Counted from the stretch's first letter, positions 44,837-53,647 are shown. The stretch: DNA of 64,000 nt from Balneatrix alpica DSM 16621 (GCF_000619885.1 NZ_KK211039.1:1-64000); one strand, 5' to 3'. Notes: generated by a model from the letters alone, not told the origin. A program made the numbers and translations.

Positions 44837-44857
44837 GGGGCTGGTTATCCAGCCCCT
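44837..44857 (-). terminator. Hairpin after fabI
   Basis: GGGGCTGG/CCAGCCCC eight-base stem with a four-base loop lies 34 bp past the fabI stop on the minus strand, without a clear T-run. A weak terminator or mRNA 3'-end stabiliser. Confidence 0.5.
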
Positions 44858-44890
44858 CAGTTAATAAGGTTAAGGGCAACTCTTGGCAAG

Positions 44891-45682
44891 TTACTCCTGG
44901 TCGATAGCGCCCATGGCAGTAATGTTGTAACCGGCATCGACATAGGTAACTTCACCGGTAATACCGGAGGCGAGGTCAGAGCAAAGAAATGCGGCGGTAT
45001 TGCCGACTTCCTGGATAGTGACGTTGCGGCGCAAGGGTGTGCGTTTTTCGTTGTAGTCGAGCATTTTGCGAAAGCTCTTAATGCCTGATGCGGCCAAGGT
45101 ACGAATAGGGCCAGCGGAAATGGCGTTGACGCGAATGCCTTCGGGGCCCAGGCTGGTGGCAAGGTAGCGCACATTGGCTTCTAGACTGGCTTTAGCCAGT
45201 CCCATCACATTGTAATTGGGCATGGTGCGCTCGGCGCCTAGATAGCTCAGTGTCAGTAAGGCAGCATGGCGACCCTGCATTAGGGGGCGTGCTTCGCGTG
45301 CTAAAGCAATGAAACTGTAAGAACTGATGTCGTGGGCAATGCGGAAAGCCTCGCGGCTGGTTGATTCGGTGAAGTCGCCATCCAGAGCTTCTGCAGGAGC
45401 ATACGCGACCGCATGGACAACGCCATCCAGATAATCCCAGTGTTGACGTAATTCGCTAAAGGCATCGGCAATTTGTTGGTCATCGGCGACATCCAGCGGG
45501 AAAACCAGTTTGGAGCCCCATTGCTCGGCAAAACCAGTAACTCGTTCTTTGAGCTTTTCATTTTGGTAGGTGAATGCGAGTTCGGCGCCTTCACGTTGCA
45601 TCGCTTCAGCGATACCGTAGGCGATTGACATCTTGCTGGCGACGCCAACAATCAGAAAACGTTTGCCTTGCAAAAATCCCAT
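44891..45682 (-). CDS. fabI: Enoyl-ACP reductase [NADH] FabI
   Basis: Last step of the fatty-acid elongation cycle; cytoplasmic short-chain-dehydrogenase-type enzyme of 263 residues. The N-terminal nucleotide-binding segment is [20 protein letters not shown]. The catalytic Tyr-x6-Lys pair is in [16 protein letters not shown], and [14 protein letters not shown] near residue 190 is the triclosan/substrate-binding loop. ATG at 45682 begins [13 protein letters not shown] as usual. It is monocistronic. Confidence 0.96.
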   Translation of the reverse strand: MGFLQGKRFLIVGVASKMSIAYGIAEAMQREGAELAFTYQNEKLKERVTGFAEQWGSKLVFPLDVADDQQIADAFSELRQHWDYLDGVVHAVAYAPAEALDGDFTESTSREAFRIAHDISSYSFIALAREARPLMQGRHAALLTLSYLGAERTMPNYNVMGLAKASLEANVRYLATSLGPEGIRVNAISAGPIRTLAASGIKSFRKMLDYNEKRTPLRRNVTIQEVGNTAAFLCSDLASGITGEVTYVDAGYNITAMGAIDQE

Positions 45683-45854
45683 ATCACGACCTTGCTAATA
45701 GAATTCTGGAAAGGCCCAAGCGCCTGGGGCCAGCTAAATGGGCGGAGTATAGCGGATAAAAACAGCGATAGCGACTTGCCTCATAGGTTGTTATTCAAGG
45801 TTAAGGGTAAGCATAATAGGCCTAATTCAAGGATGCCGTGGTAGGAAAGTGTCG

Positions 45855-46601
45855 ATGAAAATATGGGTAGCGAGTGGGGTATTGGTAGCAGGATTAATAG
45901 GGGGCGGTATTTACCTGTTTGCCAATATTGAGCAAATGCATCAGAAAAGCACCCAGGATTTTCAGAACTTTGGTTATAAGGTTGTGCCCTTGGCGGATGC
46001 GCCTGTGCGTGGGCGGGATGGGGCGGTTGCAACCGATCCTGCAAACCTTCCGCCGCCTAAGCTAACCCAGGAGCAGCAGCAGATTCAAAGTTTGCAGCTG
46101 GCGAAGATGGAGTTGAGTGCCAAGGTCGAAGAGTTGCAAGCGCAGGTCATCGCATACCAGCAAGAATTAAAAGATCTCCGTGAGCAGGTAGCGGTATACC
46201 AGCTGCCTAACAATAGCGGTGCTTTAAGTGAGCAGCGATTGGCTGCTTATTTTGAACAGTTGCCTGAGTATCGCCGTTTTGATGAATACCAGCGAGAGCT
46301 GAGTATTATGCTGACATATCAAAGCTACATTGCGATCGCGCAGGAATATGGGTTGTTGCTGACGGAGCGTAAACGTACTGCGTTATTGCAAAATGGCTTA
46401 TCCCGTTACGCTTTTTGTGCAGCTGAAGGTGTGGATATTGTTGCCAATAACCGTGCTGAACGAGTTGAGGTAAAAAATTACCTGCAAGGAAAGGAGTCAA
46501 AGCTGTCCAGAGCGCTGCAAGAGGATGTCGTGCGTGCGCTGCTACCTTGTAAACAAGAGTTAGACAGCTTTGTCGAGGCTCGCTTAATGGCTGCGGAGTA
46601 G
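45855..46601 (+). CDS. Membrane-anchored coiled-coil protein, function unknown (248 aa)
   Basis: An N-terminal transmembrane helix (about residues 3-22, VASGVLVAGLIGGGIYLFA) is followed by a proline-containing linker, a coiled coil of about 50 residues (QQQQIQSLQLAKMELSAKVE onward) and a helical C-terminal domain with a CAAEG and a PCKQ cysteine. The body probably lies in the periplasm. ATG at 45855 is better spaced from AGGAAA than GTG at 45849. I do not recognise a family. It is convergent with the next small coiled-coil gene. Confidence 0.7.
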   Translation: MKIWVASGVLVAGLIGGGIYLFANIEQMHQKSTQDFQNFGYKVVPLADAPVRGRDGAVATDPANLPPPKLTQEQQQIQSLQLAKMELSAKVEELQAQVIAYQQELKDLREQVAVYQLPNNSGALSEQRLAAYFEQLPEYRRFDEYQRELSIMLTYQSYIAIAQEYGLLLTERKRTALLQNGLSRYAFCAAEGVDIVANNRAERVEVKNYLQGKESKLSRALQEDVVRALLPCKQELDSFVEARLMAAE

Positions 46602-46607
46602 GAGGGC

Positions 46608-46922
46608 TTACTTCTTATTACGCTCAGCCAGGCGAGCTTTGGCAGCCTCGCGTTTAGCAGCCTCTTTGTCGCGCTTAGCCTGTAGGCGTGCTGCTTTCTT
46701 ATCTTCCAGCTCTTGTTGACGCTGATTTTGGTAGGCTTCGAAAGCTTCTTGGCGCTCTTTGTCGCGCTCGCGTTTGCTTTTGGCCTGCTCTTTCAACTCA
46801 TCCATCAGTTGAGAGTTTTGCTCTTCAATGACTTTGTTGAGTTCGTCAAGTTGAGCCTGCTTTTTGCGATTAATGCTTTCTTCGAGAGCCTGTAACTTCG
46901 CTATTTGGGCTTCAAGATCCAA
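46608..46922 (-). CDS. Small highly charged helical protein (104 aa)
   Basis: Predicted to be one long alpha helix or coiled coil from end to end: Lys, Arg, Glu, Gln and Ala make up nearly all of it (ELEDKKAARLQAKRDKEAAK near residue 70) and no proline is present. It has no signal peptide. ATG at 46922 lies 6 bp after GGAGACATAC. It is upstream of rpsA but on the opposite strand. It could bind nucleic acid or act as a structural spacer; no family is recognised. Low complexity means similarity searches will be noisy. Confidence 0.65.
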   Translation of the reverse strand: MDLEAQIAKLQALEESINRKKQAQLDELNKVIEEQNSQLMDELKEQAKSKRERDKERQEAFEAYQNQRQQELEDKKAARLQAKRDKEAAKREAAKARLAERNKK

Positions 46923-47044
46923 CGTGTATGTCTCCGCCTGCTCGCTTGAGTGAGGTTGGTGAAAAACGGCGGCTATTATAGTTGCTCTTCGGCGGAATGG
47001 CTATGGCATTTTGGATGCTTTTTCGCCTTTTTTGGTGGGCTTCA

Positions 47045-47073
47045 TTGTTTAATTTGGCTGATTTGAATATAAT
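47045..47073 (+). promoter_or_regulatory. Promoter of rpsA
   Basis: TTGTTT at 47045-47050 and a perfect TATAAT at 47068-47073 are separated by 17 bases, followed by a GC-rich discriminator (GCGCCCC) typical of growth-rate-regulated ribosomal promoters. Transcription would start near 47080, giving a leader of about 130 nt. Confidence 0.85.
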
Positions 47074-47150
47074 GCGCCCCTCGAAAAATTTGTGCCGGGT
47101 AGACGCCTTTTTACTTACCAGCGAGTCGAACCGGGATGAAAATCACAACC

Positions 47151-47196
47151 CCTGCTGTGCGCTGGATGGCAGGTTTGTTTGATCAGCTACTGATCA
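47151..47196 (+). promoter_or_regulatory. Structured rpsA leader hairpins (putative S1 autoregulatory site)
   Basis: Two hairpins precede the rpsA start: CCTGC/GCAGG (47151-47173), whose loop displays GGA, and a perfect TGATCAG-CTA-CTGATCA (47180-47196). The start codon at 47213 has no proper Shine-Dalgarno (TCGGAAAACATC). In E. coli, rpsA also uses a structured, SD-poor initiation region that S1 represses; the same logic is inferred here. Confidence 0.6.
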
Positions 47197-47212
47197 CAAC
47201 TCGGAAAACATC

Positions 47213-48862
47213 ATGACTGAATCTTTTGCCGAACTCTTTGAAGCCTCCCTACAGGAACTGCAGATGCAACCCGGTGCTATCGTTACCGGTGAAATCGTTG
47301 CTATCGACAGTGACTGGGTGACTGTAAACGCTGGTTTGAAGTCTGAGTCCGTTATTGCCCGCAGCCAGTTCCTGAACGACAAAGGCGAGCTGGAAGTTAA
47401 AGTGGGCGACGAGATCAAGGTTGCACTTGAAGCCGTTGAAAACGGTTTTGGTGAGACCCGTCTGTCTCGTGAAAAAGCCAAGCGTGCGGAAGCCTGGTCT
47501 GTTCTGGAGAAGGCCTTTGAAGCTGACGAGCCTGTTAAAGGTATTATCAGCGGCAAGGTGAAGGGTGGCTTCACCGTCAGCATCATGAACATTCAGGGCT
47601 TCCTGCCTGGTTCTCTGGTAGATGTGCGCCCTGTTCGTGACGTTGATTACTTAGAAGGCAAAGAGCTGGACTTTAAACTGATCAAGCTGGATGCCAAGCG
47701 TAACAACATCGTGGTATCTCGCCGTGCTGTGCTGGAAGCAGCAAACAGTGCGCAGCGTGAAGAGCTGCTGGCTTCTCTGCAGGAAGGTCAGGTAGTAGAA
47801 GGTGTGGTGAAGAACCTGACCAACTACGGTGCCTTTATTGACCTGGGTGGTGTTGATGGTCTGTTGCACATCACTGACATGGCGTGGAAGCGTATTTCTC
47901 ACCCCAGCGAAATGCTGAATCCTGGTGACGAAATCACTGTCAAGATCATCAAGTTTGACCGTGAGTCCGGTCGTCTGTCTCTGGGTCTGAAGCAGCTGAG
48001 CAACGATCCTTGGGACGATATCGAATCCCGTTATCCCTCCGGTGCCAAGGTTAAGGCCGTGGTAACTAACCTGACTGACTACGGTTGCTTCGCTGCGCTG
48101 GAAGAAGGTATTGAAGGTCTGGTGCACGTTTCTGAAATGTCCTGGACTAACAAAAACATCCACCCCTCCAAGGTTGTGCAGGTAGGTGATGATGTTGAAG
48201 TGATGGTGCTGGATATCGACACCGCTCGTCGTCGTATCTCTCTGGGTCTGAAGCAGTGCCAGGAAAACCCCTGGGTTCGTTTCGCTAACGAATTCAAGGC
48301 CGGTGACAAGGTACAGGGCAAGATCAAGACCATCACTGATTTCGGTGTGTTTGTTGGTCTGGATTGGGATCTGGATGGTCTGGTACACGTATCTGATCTG
48401 TCTTGGGATGCTGATAACGAAGCTCTGCTGCGCCAATTCAAGAAAGGCGATGAAGTAGAAGCTGTTATCCTGGCCGTTGATGCTGAGAAAGAGCGTATTT
48501 CTCTGGGTATCAAGCAGCTGGAAAGCGATCCTTTCTCTGCCTTCGTTGCCCAGAATGGCAAAAACACCAAGGTAACCGCTACCGTTAAGGAAGTGGGTGA
48601 GAAAGATGCCGTTCTGACGCTGATCGAAGGTGTTGAGGGTGTACTGAAAGGTGAAGCGGCTGACCTGACTGTCGGCCAGAGCCTGGAAGTTCTGATCACC
48701 AACGTGGACCGCAAGTCTCGTGTAATCAGCCTGTCTGTGAAAGCGCTGGAAGCTGCTGAAGAGCGTGCTGCCATGCGTGAGATCCGTAACCAGGAAGTGG
48801 AGACCTCTGGTCCTACCACCATCGGTGATCTGATCAAGCAACAAATGGCTAACCAGGGTTAA
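47213..48862 (+). CDS. rpsA: 30S ribosomal protein S1
   Basis: RNA-binding ribosomal protein of 549 residues with six S1 (OB-fold) repeats. Repeats 3-6 carry the strong S1 signatures ([60 protein letters not shown]), while the first two are the divergent ribosome-binding repeats. It brings structured or SD-poor mRNAs to the 30S subunit. Codon use is visibly more biased than in the neighbours, as expected for high expression. cmk and ihfB, its usual neighbours in other gammaproteobacteria, are not adjacent. Confidence 0.98.
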   Translation: MTESFAELFEASLQELQMQPGAIVTGEIVAIDSDWVTVNAGLKSESVIARSQFLNDKGELEVKVGDEIKVALEAVENGFGETRLSREKAKRAEAWSVLEKAFEADEPVKGIISGKVKGGFTVSIMNIQGFLPGSLVDVRPVRDVDYLEGKELDFKLIKLDAKRNNIVVSRRAVLEAANSAQREELLASLQEGQVVEGVVKNLTNYGAFIDLGGVDGLLHITDMAWKRISHPSEMLNPGDEITVKIIKFDRESGRLSLGLKQLSNDPWDDIESRYPSGAKVKAVVTNLTDYGCFAALEEGIEGLVHVSEMSWTNKNIHPSKVVQVGDDVEVMVLDIDTARRRISLGLKQCQENPWVRFANEFKAGDKVQGKIKTITDFGVFVGLDWDLDGLVHVSDLSWDADNEALLRQFKKGDEVEAVILAVDAEKERISLGIKQLESDPFSAFVAQNGKNTKVTATVKEVGEKDAVLTLIEGVEGVLKGEAADLTVGQSLEVLITNVDRKSRVISLSVKALEAAEERAAMREIRNQEVETSGPTTIGDLIKQQMANQG

Positions 48863-48880
48863 TTAACCCTAGGTTGGGGG

Positions 48881-48912
48881 AGGCCGCCTGAGGGCGGCCT
48901 TCTTGCGTTTTA
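48881..48912 (+). terminator. Terminator after rpsA
   Basis: AGGCCGCC-TGAG-GGCGGCCT, a perfect eight-base stem with a four-base loop, is followed by TCTTGCGTTTT. A second perfect palindrome, AGGGTTAATTAACCCT, overlaps the stop codon region just before it. Confidence 0.85.
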
Positions 48913-48933
48913 ACTAAGCGAATCTGTGATGTT

Positions 48934-49584
48934 ATGAATCTGGATGCGACTACCCGTAACGCGCTTGTTAATGCCTTCTGGACCCAGGTGCAAAACACCA
49001 TTAGCTGGGTGACAGAACGAGCAGGGTCCGTGCATGTGCATGTGGAAGATATCCTGCTTGGTTACGAGCGTTTGCTAAAGCAGATTGATGAGAATTTAAC
49101 CCTGCAGGTTGGGAGGGCGCATGCCCAGGCACCTGTGGAGTTGGTAATCGGTTGTGATGGTTATGCAGAATCCATCGCTAGTGTCATGAGTCTAGTGCAG
49201 GCTGCTCCTTCGATGCAGGGAGTGCACATTCGGGCATTTCATGAGCGCCTGGATGAGGTGCCTGGAGTGGTGGAAACGCTTGATGAAGAGCCGCTGGCAT
49301 TGTCAACGCTCTGGTTCCATCTCAGCCGTACCGATGAGTTGCATTTAAGTATTTTCCTGGAGGAGTTCCAGGGCTTGGAAAGTGATACTCGTGTTGAAGC
49401 GGTGATGTACTATTTGGACGCTTTAATTGGTGAGTTTGATTTGATGACTCGTGTGGCGACGCTGAATTGGTATGTGTTGCCAGAAGATCCGCTGGATTTT
49501 GGGTTGAAGCCGTTATCTGAGCTGCGCACAGAGTTTGATCGTATTCGTGCGAGCGTTCGCCCCTTAGGTGTGGTACTGCACTAA
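48934..49584 (+). CDS. Protein of unknown function downstream of rpsA (216 aa)
   Basis: Soluble mixed alpha/beta protein that I cannot place in a family. An N-terminal helix-rich part is followed by VELVIGCDGYAESIASVM, TLWFHLSRTDELHLSIFLEE and an acidic, hydrophobic C-terminus. There is no signal peptide or membrane segment. It begins 72 bp after rpsA, beyond the rpsA terminator, and is closed by its own bidirectional terminator, so it appears to be a single-gene unit or to rely on read-through from rpsA. Confidence 0.72.
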   Translation: MNLDATTRNALVNAFWTQVQNTISWVTERAGSVHVHVEDILLGYERLLKQIDENLTLQVGRAHAQAPVELVIGCDGYAESIASVMSLVQAAPSMQGVHIRAFHERLDEVPGVVETLDEEPLALSTLWFHLSRTDELHLSIFLEEFQGLESDTRVEAVMYYLDALIGEFDLMTRVATLNWYVLPEDPLDFGLKPLSELRTEFDRIRASVRPLGVVLH

Positions 49585-49624
49585 AGTAAGCGGTTAGGGT
49601 AGGTAGTTAAGCGGTGTAAGATTA

Positions 49625-49661
49625 GAAAAAAGCGGCGCCTGAATCAGGGGCCGCTTTTTAT
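49625..49661. terminator. Bidirectional terminator
   Basis: AAAAAAGCGGC...GCCGCTTTTT with an inner CCTG/CAGG stem. The A-run and T-run let it end both the 216-aa gene on the plus strand and the 22-codon gene on the minus strand. Confidence 0.88.
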
Positions 49662-49677
49662 TTTCGATTGTGCCGGT

Positions 49678-49746
49678 TTAGTTGTTGGAAAGCACATAGA
49701 TGCTTTCGCTGTCGTCATCTTCGTGACGGTAGGCTTGTGTCGTCAT
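49678..49746 (-). CDS. 22-residue acidic peptide gene (putative small protein)
   Basis: A very short frame with a full set of expression signals. A perfect TATAAT lies at 49793-49788 on the minus strand; AACGAGGTGACCC supplies a Shine-Dalgarno five to seven bases before the ATG; a strong terminator follows the TAA after about 17 bp. The peptide is hydrophilic, with an EDDDSES acidic core and a C-terminal SIYVLSNN. It resembles no leader peptide I know: there are no amino-acid runs or downstream operon on the same strand. It could be a bona fide small protein or a small RNA that happens to hold a start codon. Confidence 0.55.
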   Translation of the reverse strand: MTTQAYRHEDDDSESIYVLSNN

Positions 49747-49787
49747 GGGTCACCTCGTTCCATGGTGTCTAGTAAGAGTGCTCACGT

Positions 49788-49793
49788 ATTATA
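49788..49793 (-). promoter_or_regulatory. -10 element of the 22-codon gene
   Basis: A perfect TATAAT on the minus strand, about 42 bp upstream of the ATG. The -35 region is poor (TTAGAG at 18-base spacing), so an activator may be needed. Confidence 0.5.
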
Positions 49794-49964
49794 CAAAAGT
49801 CTAATGAGCGCCTCTAACCGTTATCGGCGTTTGTGTAACTTTTTTTATATTTATTTATTATAAGAAAAGAATAGTTATTTCATTTTTGCATGTGCGTTAT
49901 GTAAAGCCGTCTTAGCTTGGCTATAATCAGGCCAGTTTGCCCGTTCTGAATCGTGAAGGTGAAT

Positions 49965-50450
49965 ATGCGAGTATTGCGTAAATATACCAACCGCCGTCTC
50001 TATGATACCTCCCGTAGCTGCTATATCACCTTGGAGGATGTAAAACAGCTGGTGCTGAATAATGAGCCGTTTAAGGTTGAGGATTCGAAAACCGGGCAGG
50101 ATCTTACTCGCAATATTTTGTTGCAGATTATTAGTGAACAAGAAGGGCAGAGTGGTAGCGCGTTGCTGACCAATCAGGTGTTGCAGCAGTTAATCCGTTT
50201 TTATGGGGATAACATGCAGGGTTTGATGGCGCAGTATTTGGAACACAGTATTGGTGCTTTTCTTGAGCAGCAGGAGCGTATTCGTGAGCAGATGGAAACC
50301 ATGATGGCAGCAGCCAATCCGCTCACGATGATTAATCGTATCGCAGACCAGAATATGGCGATGTGGAATATGTTCTCTCAGGGCTTTGACCGTAAAGGGA
50401 AAGAGGCGGAAGAAAGCAATGAGAGCGAGAGAAAAGAGAAGGATAAGTAA
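49965..50450 (+). CDS. phaR: Polyhydroxyalkanoate synthesis repressor PhaR
   Basis: DNA-binding regulator of 161 residues. The conserved PhaR N-terminal domain is plain (LRKYTNRRLYDTSRSCYITL, LEDVKQLVLNNEPFKVEDSK), followed by the accumulation-regulatory domain and a charged Glu/Lys tail. PhaR represses phasin genes and detaches when it binds PHA granules. ATG at 49965 is preferred because AAGGTG is correctly spaced; GTG at 49953 is not. A TATAAT at 49922-49927 is the likely -10. It is convergent with phaEC. Confidence 0.93.
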   Translation: MRVLRKYTNRRLYDTSRSCYITLEDVKQLVLNNEPFKVEDSKTGQDLTRNILLQIISEQEGQSGSALLTNQVLQQLIRFYGDNMQGLMAQYLEHSIGAFLEQQERIREQMETMMAAANPLTMINRIADQNMAMWNMFSQGFDRKGKEAEESNESERKEKDK

Positions 50451-50474
50451 GTTTTTATTGCGATGCCGCATTGC

Positions 50475-50506
50475 AAAGCCCCCTCAAGTGAGGGGGCTTT
50501 GTTTTA
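50475..50506. terminator. Bidirectional terminator between phaR and phaC
   Basis: AAAGCCCCCTCA pairs with TGAGGGGGCTTT, with a T-run (GTTTT) after it on the plus strand and an A/T-rich flank on the other. It serves both convergent units. Confidence 0.9.
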
Positions 50507-50510
50507 TGGG

Positions 50511-51581
50511 TTACTCGCGAGCTTTTAGCCAGTTGGCGAGTTGAGGGGGAACCTCTCGCTGGGCGCGCCCGCTGACAAAAATGCCAATGTGACCCGCTTT
50601 AAAGGCGTATTCCTCATAGTCTTGGCTACCAATAACCTGTTTGAGTGCCTTTGAGGCAGAAGGGGGGACGAGGTGATCTTGGGTAGCGTACACATTCAGT
50701 ACAGGTTGCTGAATATTGCTGAGTAACACCGGTTGGTTGCCAATGGTAATCTCGCCTTTTACCAGTTTGTTCTGCTGGAAAAAGTCTTTGATAAATTGGC
50801 GAAAGGCTTCACCTGCTTGATCCGGGCTGTCATAGATCCACTTTTCCATGCGTAGGAAGTTCAGAGCTTTGTCTTTGTCGGCAAGATGAGCTGGCATGCC
50901 TAGATTTTTTTGAATGCCTAAGCGCATTGGCATCAGTGAATTGTAAGCATCATTAAGGACGGCCCCTGGAATGTTGCCATAGGTGTCAACAGCGAGGTCG
51001 GTGTCTACTTCTCGGGCGAGGTGTGACAGCAGATTGTCTTCGGTATGGAAGTCTACCGGTGTCACCATGGTAATCAGGTTCTTAACTTTATGCGGGTGTA
51101 GTGCGGTGTAACAGAGGCTGAGAGTGCCGCCTTGGCATATGCCCAATAAGTTAACCTGTTCGCTGCCTGCGTGCTGGCTGCAGGCATCAACACAGGAGTC
51201 AATATAGTCATTGATGTAGTCGTCTAGGTCGACATAGCGATCAGCCGGGTCGGGATAACCCCAGTCAATTAAGTAGACGCTTTGGCCCTGTTCTAGTAAG
51301 CCGCGAACCAGTGAGCGGTCTGCTTGCAAGTCAATCATGTAGTAGCGATTTACCAAGGCATACACGATTAACAAGGGTGTCTGCTTATTGCTTGGTTGAT
51401 CCGTGAGGGGAAGATAGCGGTACAGGCGTAACTTATCTGCCTGGTACACCAGCTCTTTAGGGGTCTGGTCAACGTCTATGTCGTTGATTTGTTGTAGTGT
51501 CTGGAAACTGTTGACCAGCTTGCTACTGAAGTCGCTCAGCTCTTCTGCTAAGCGTTGAGGGTTGAGATTTAAACCTTTCAT
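50511..51581 (-). CDS. phaC: Class III polyhydroxyalkanoate synthase, PhaC subunit
   Basis: Alpha/beta-hydrolase-fold polymerase of 356 residues, the short length typical of class III. The lipase-like box has Cys in place of Ser (LLGICQGGTLSL), giving the catalytic cysteine; the Asp is in YATQDHLVPP and the His in KAGHIGIF. It joins hydroxyacyl-CoA units to polyester at the granule surface and needs PhaE. AGGAGGT precedes the ATG by five bases. It follows phaE by 11 bp. Confidence 0.95.
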   Translation of the reverse strand: MKGLNLNPQRLAEELSDFSSKLVNSFQTLQQINDIDVDQTPKELVYQADKLRLYRYLPLTDQPSNKQTPLLIVYALVNRYYMIDLQADRSLVRGLLEQGQSVYLIDWGYPDPADRYVDLDDYINDYIDSCVDACSQHAGSEQVNLLGICQGGTLSLCYTALHPHKVKNLITMVTPVDFHTEDNLLSHLAREVDTDLAVDTYGNIPGAVLNDAYNSLMPMRLGIQKNLGMPAHLADKDKALNFLRMEKWIYDSPDQAGEAFRQFIKDFFQQNKLVKGEITIGNQPVLLSNIQQPVLNVYATQDHLVPPSASKALKQVIGSQDYEEYAFKAGHIGIFVSGRAQREVPPQLANWLKARE

Positions 51582-51592
51582 CTTTTACCTCC

Positions 51593-52669
51593 TCAAGCCT
51601 TATCACTGGTGGTTTTACGGCTACGGCTTGGGGCTTTCGTGGTACTGGATCGAGTGTTGCTGTTTTGCCGGCGAGAGGGGCGTTTGCTCGCAGTGCTGTT
51701 GCTGCTGGTTGGTTTAGCACTGACGGCTTCTGGCTGTGCCTGATTTGGAGCTTGGCTTTGCTCGCTTAGCTGTTGTTGCAAACTGGCCATTTGCTGCTTA
51801 AGCGCCTGCATGTCTTTTTCCATTCGCTTGAGCTGCTTGCGTGCTTCATGCTGGCGCTTGAGTGCTGTATTCATCTCTACCCGAGTAGGCATGCCAAGCT
51901 GCTTGGCTTGTAGGTCACGCATATCCAGGGCGTATTTGCGCAGGGCCATAAAGGCATTGGAGATGCGGCCATGGGCTTGTCGGTATTCAAGGGTGAATAC
52001 CAGCCTCTGGTAGCAACTCTCATAGGCATCTACCCATAGGTCATGTAGTTCTCCGAGGGTATTGACTTGGCTGCTGCCATCGCGCAGGCGTTCCAGCATG
52101 AGTTTACTGGTGTCGAGCTGGATGCTGGAGTAGAGCTCCAGGTAACGGCTAAGGGCTTCCTGATATTCCAACCAGAGCTTGCCGCCTTCCTGTAGACGCT
52201 CCTGTAATTCTCGATTACTGCCGAGAGTCGGGATGTCCAGGTGGTTCTTGATAGCATTGATAAAAGCATTATCGAACAGCAGGTCATCCTGAAAACTATG
52301 GGTTTTAAACAGGGCGGAGAACTGTTCCGGTAGGCTGAACTCTTTCAGGGCAAAATTGATGGCTTGTTTTTGGACTTCATTGATAAAGAAGTTAAATAGC
52401 TGAGTCTGGCCTTCTGTTCCTTGGAAATTGCTCCAGTTCTTCAGCAGCGTTTCGCCAAGCTGAGTAAACCAGTCAGCTTGCAGGCTGCTTTGCTGAAACA
52501 GATTTTGGCTTTGTGGGTCCAGGTGTTGGCTGGCAAACTTTTGCCAGTTGCTGAACAGGCCCTGCCAGGGATTCTGGGGTAGGGTATCGATCCCTTGGCC
52601 GAGGGCTTGCCAGTACTCTTGCTGCAGCTTGAGCCACTGATCCAGGCCAAAGGGTAGTGTGGACTCCAT
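51593..52669 (-). CDS. phaE: Class III polyhydroxyalkanoate synthase, PhaE subunit
   Basis: Helical accessory subunit of 358 residues needed for class III synthase activity. The PhaE domain fills the first 270 residues (LYSSIQLDTSKLMLERLRDG, QAHGRISNAFMALRKYALD). A coiled coil follows (RKQLKRMEKDMQALKQQMAS), and then a low-complexity Ser/Lys/Arg-rich tail of about 45 residues that may bind DNA or the granule. ATG at 52669 has AGGAGGTG upstream. First gene of phaE-phaC. Confidence 0.93.
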   Translation of the reverse strand: MESTLPFGLDQWLKLQQEYWQALGQGIDTLPQNPWQGLFSNWQKFASQHLDPQSQNLFQQSSLQADWFTQLGETLLKNWSNFQGTEGQTQLFNFFINEVQKQAINFALKEFSLPEQFSALFKTHSFQDDLLFDNAFINAIKNHLDIPTLGSNRELQERLQEGGKLWLEYQEALSRYLELYSSIQLDTSKLMLERLRDGSSQVNTLGELHDLWVDAYESCYQRLVFTLEYRQAHGRISNAFMALRKYALDMRDLQAKQLGMPTRVEMNTALKRQHEARKQLKRMEKDMQALKQQMASLQQQLSEQSQAPNQAQPEAVSAKPTSSNSTASKRPSRRQNSNTRSSTTKAPSRSRKTTSDKA

Positions 52670-52750
52670 TACTGCACCTCCTCATTGCATTGGCTGGGGA
52701 AGTCTTGGGCCTACCGCATGCTTGCCCTGACTCTTGAGCCAGTATAGCGC

Positions 52751-53647
52751 TCATGTTGCATTGCACAAGTGGCGATCCTGATGCTGCTTAATCAGTCGAA
52801 TAAAGGCTTGAGCGGCACTGGATTGACTGCGCTCCTGATGGCGAATATAGCCTAGTTCTCGGCTGAGGGGCGGGTCGAGTAGGGGCAGTAGCTGGAGTCC
52901 CTGGCAAAGGGTAGCGGGGAGCAGGCTCCAACCAAGACCTATTTCCACCATCATGCGCAGGGTGTCGAGGTTATTGGTATGAAGACCTAGCTGCAGTTGC
53001 AGTCCACGTTGTTGAAACAGACGTTCCAATAAGAGACGGGTAAAGGTGCCGCTATCGGGCAGGATTGCATCATATTGACAGAGCTGTTGCAGGCTTTGGC
53101 AACCTGCAGCAGGGTGATCACTGGCGCTGACGAAGTGCAGTTGATCTTGCCATACAGGGGTGCTGAGCAAACGTGGATCAGGGTCGGGGGCCAGGGTGAT
53201 AATGCCGATTTCCACTTGGCCTTGGAGAACTTGCTCATAGACTTTCTCTGACTCGCCAAACTGCAATTGCAGTTTGACCTCGGGATAACTGTGGCTAAAG
53301 GCTTTTAATAGAGGGGGTAAGCGGTGTAAGCCAATGTGGTGGCTGGTGGCAAGGTGTAAGTTGCCTTTTACTTCGACGTTTAAATTGTCCAGCTCCCGTC
53401 GAGTGTCTTCCATCAAATTGAGTAGGGTCTGGCTGCGCTGATAGAGTAGTCGGCCAGCCTGAGTAAGGCTGATCTGCCGGCCAATACGGTCAAACAGACG
53501 ATGACCTAATTGTTCCTCCAGCGTGGAGATGCGTTTACTGATAGCAGGCTGGGTGAGAAATAATTGCTCGGCAGCGAGGGAAAATGAACCCTGATCCGCC
53601 ACGGCAATAAAGGCAATCAGTGCCTGGGGGTCAAATGTATTCCCCAT
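52751..53647 (-). CDS. LysR-family regulator divergent from leuC
   Basis: Transcription factor of 298 residues with an N-terminal helix-turn-helix (FSLAAEQLFLTQPAISKRIS) and a CysB-like effector domain. A LysR gene divergent from leuC also occurs in Pseudomonas, but its effector and targets are not established. A 28-bp inverted repeat lies just upstream of its start codon, so autoregulation and possible leuC control are inferred. Confidence 0.88.
   Translation of the reverse strand: MGNTFDPQALIAFIAVADQGSFSLAAEQLFLTQPAISKRISTLEEQLGHRLFDRIGRQISLTQAGRLLYQRSQTLLNLMEDTRRELDNLNVEVKGNLHLATSHHIGLHRLPPLLKAFSHSYPEVKLQLQFGESEKVYEQVLQGQVEIGIITLAPDPDPRLLSTPVWQDQLHFVSASDHPAAGCQSLQQLCQYDAILPDSGTFTRLLLERLFQQRGLQLQLGLHTNNLDTLRMMVEIGLGWSLLPATLCQGLQLLPLLDPPLSRELGYIRHQERSQSSAAQAFIRLIKQHQDRHLCNAT

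Noticed and set aside
47651-48844. 397-codon frame antisense to rpsA
   Set aside because: It is explained by the strong codon bias of rpsA; the sense strand encodes an unmistakable S1 protein.
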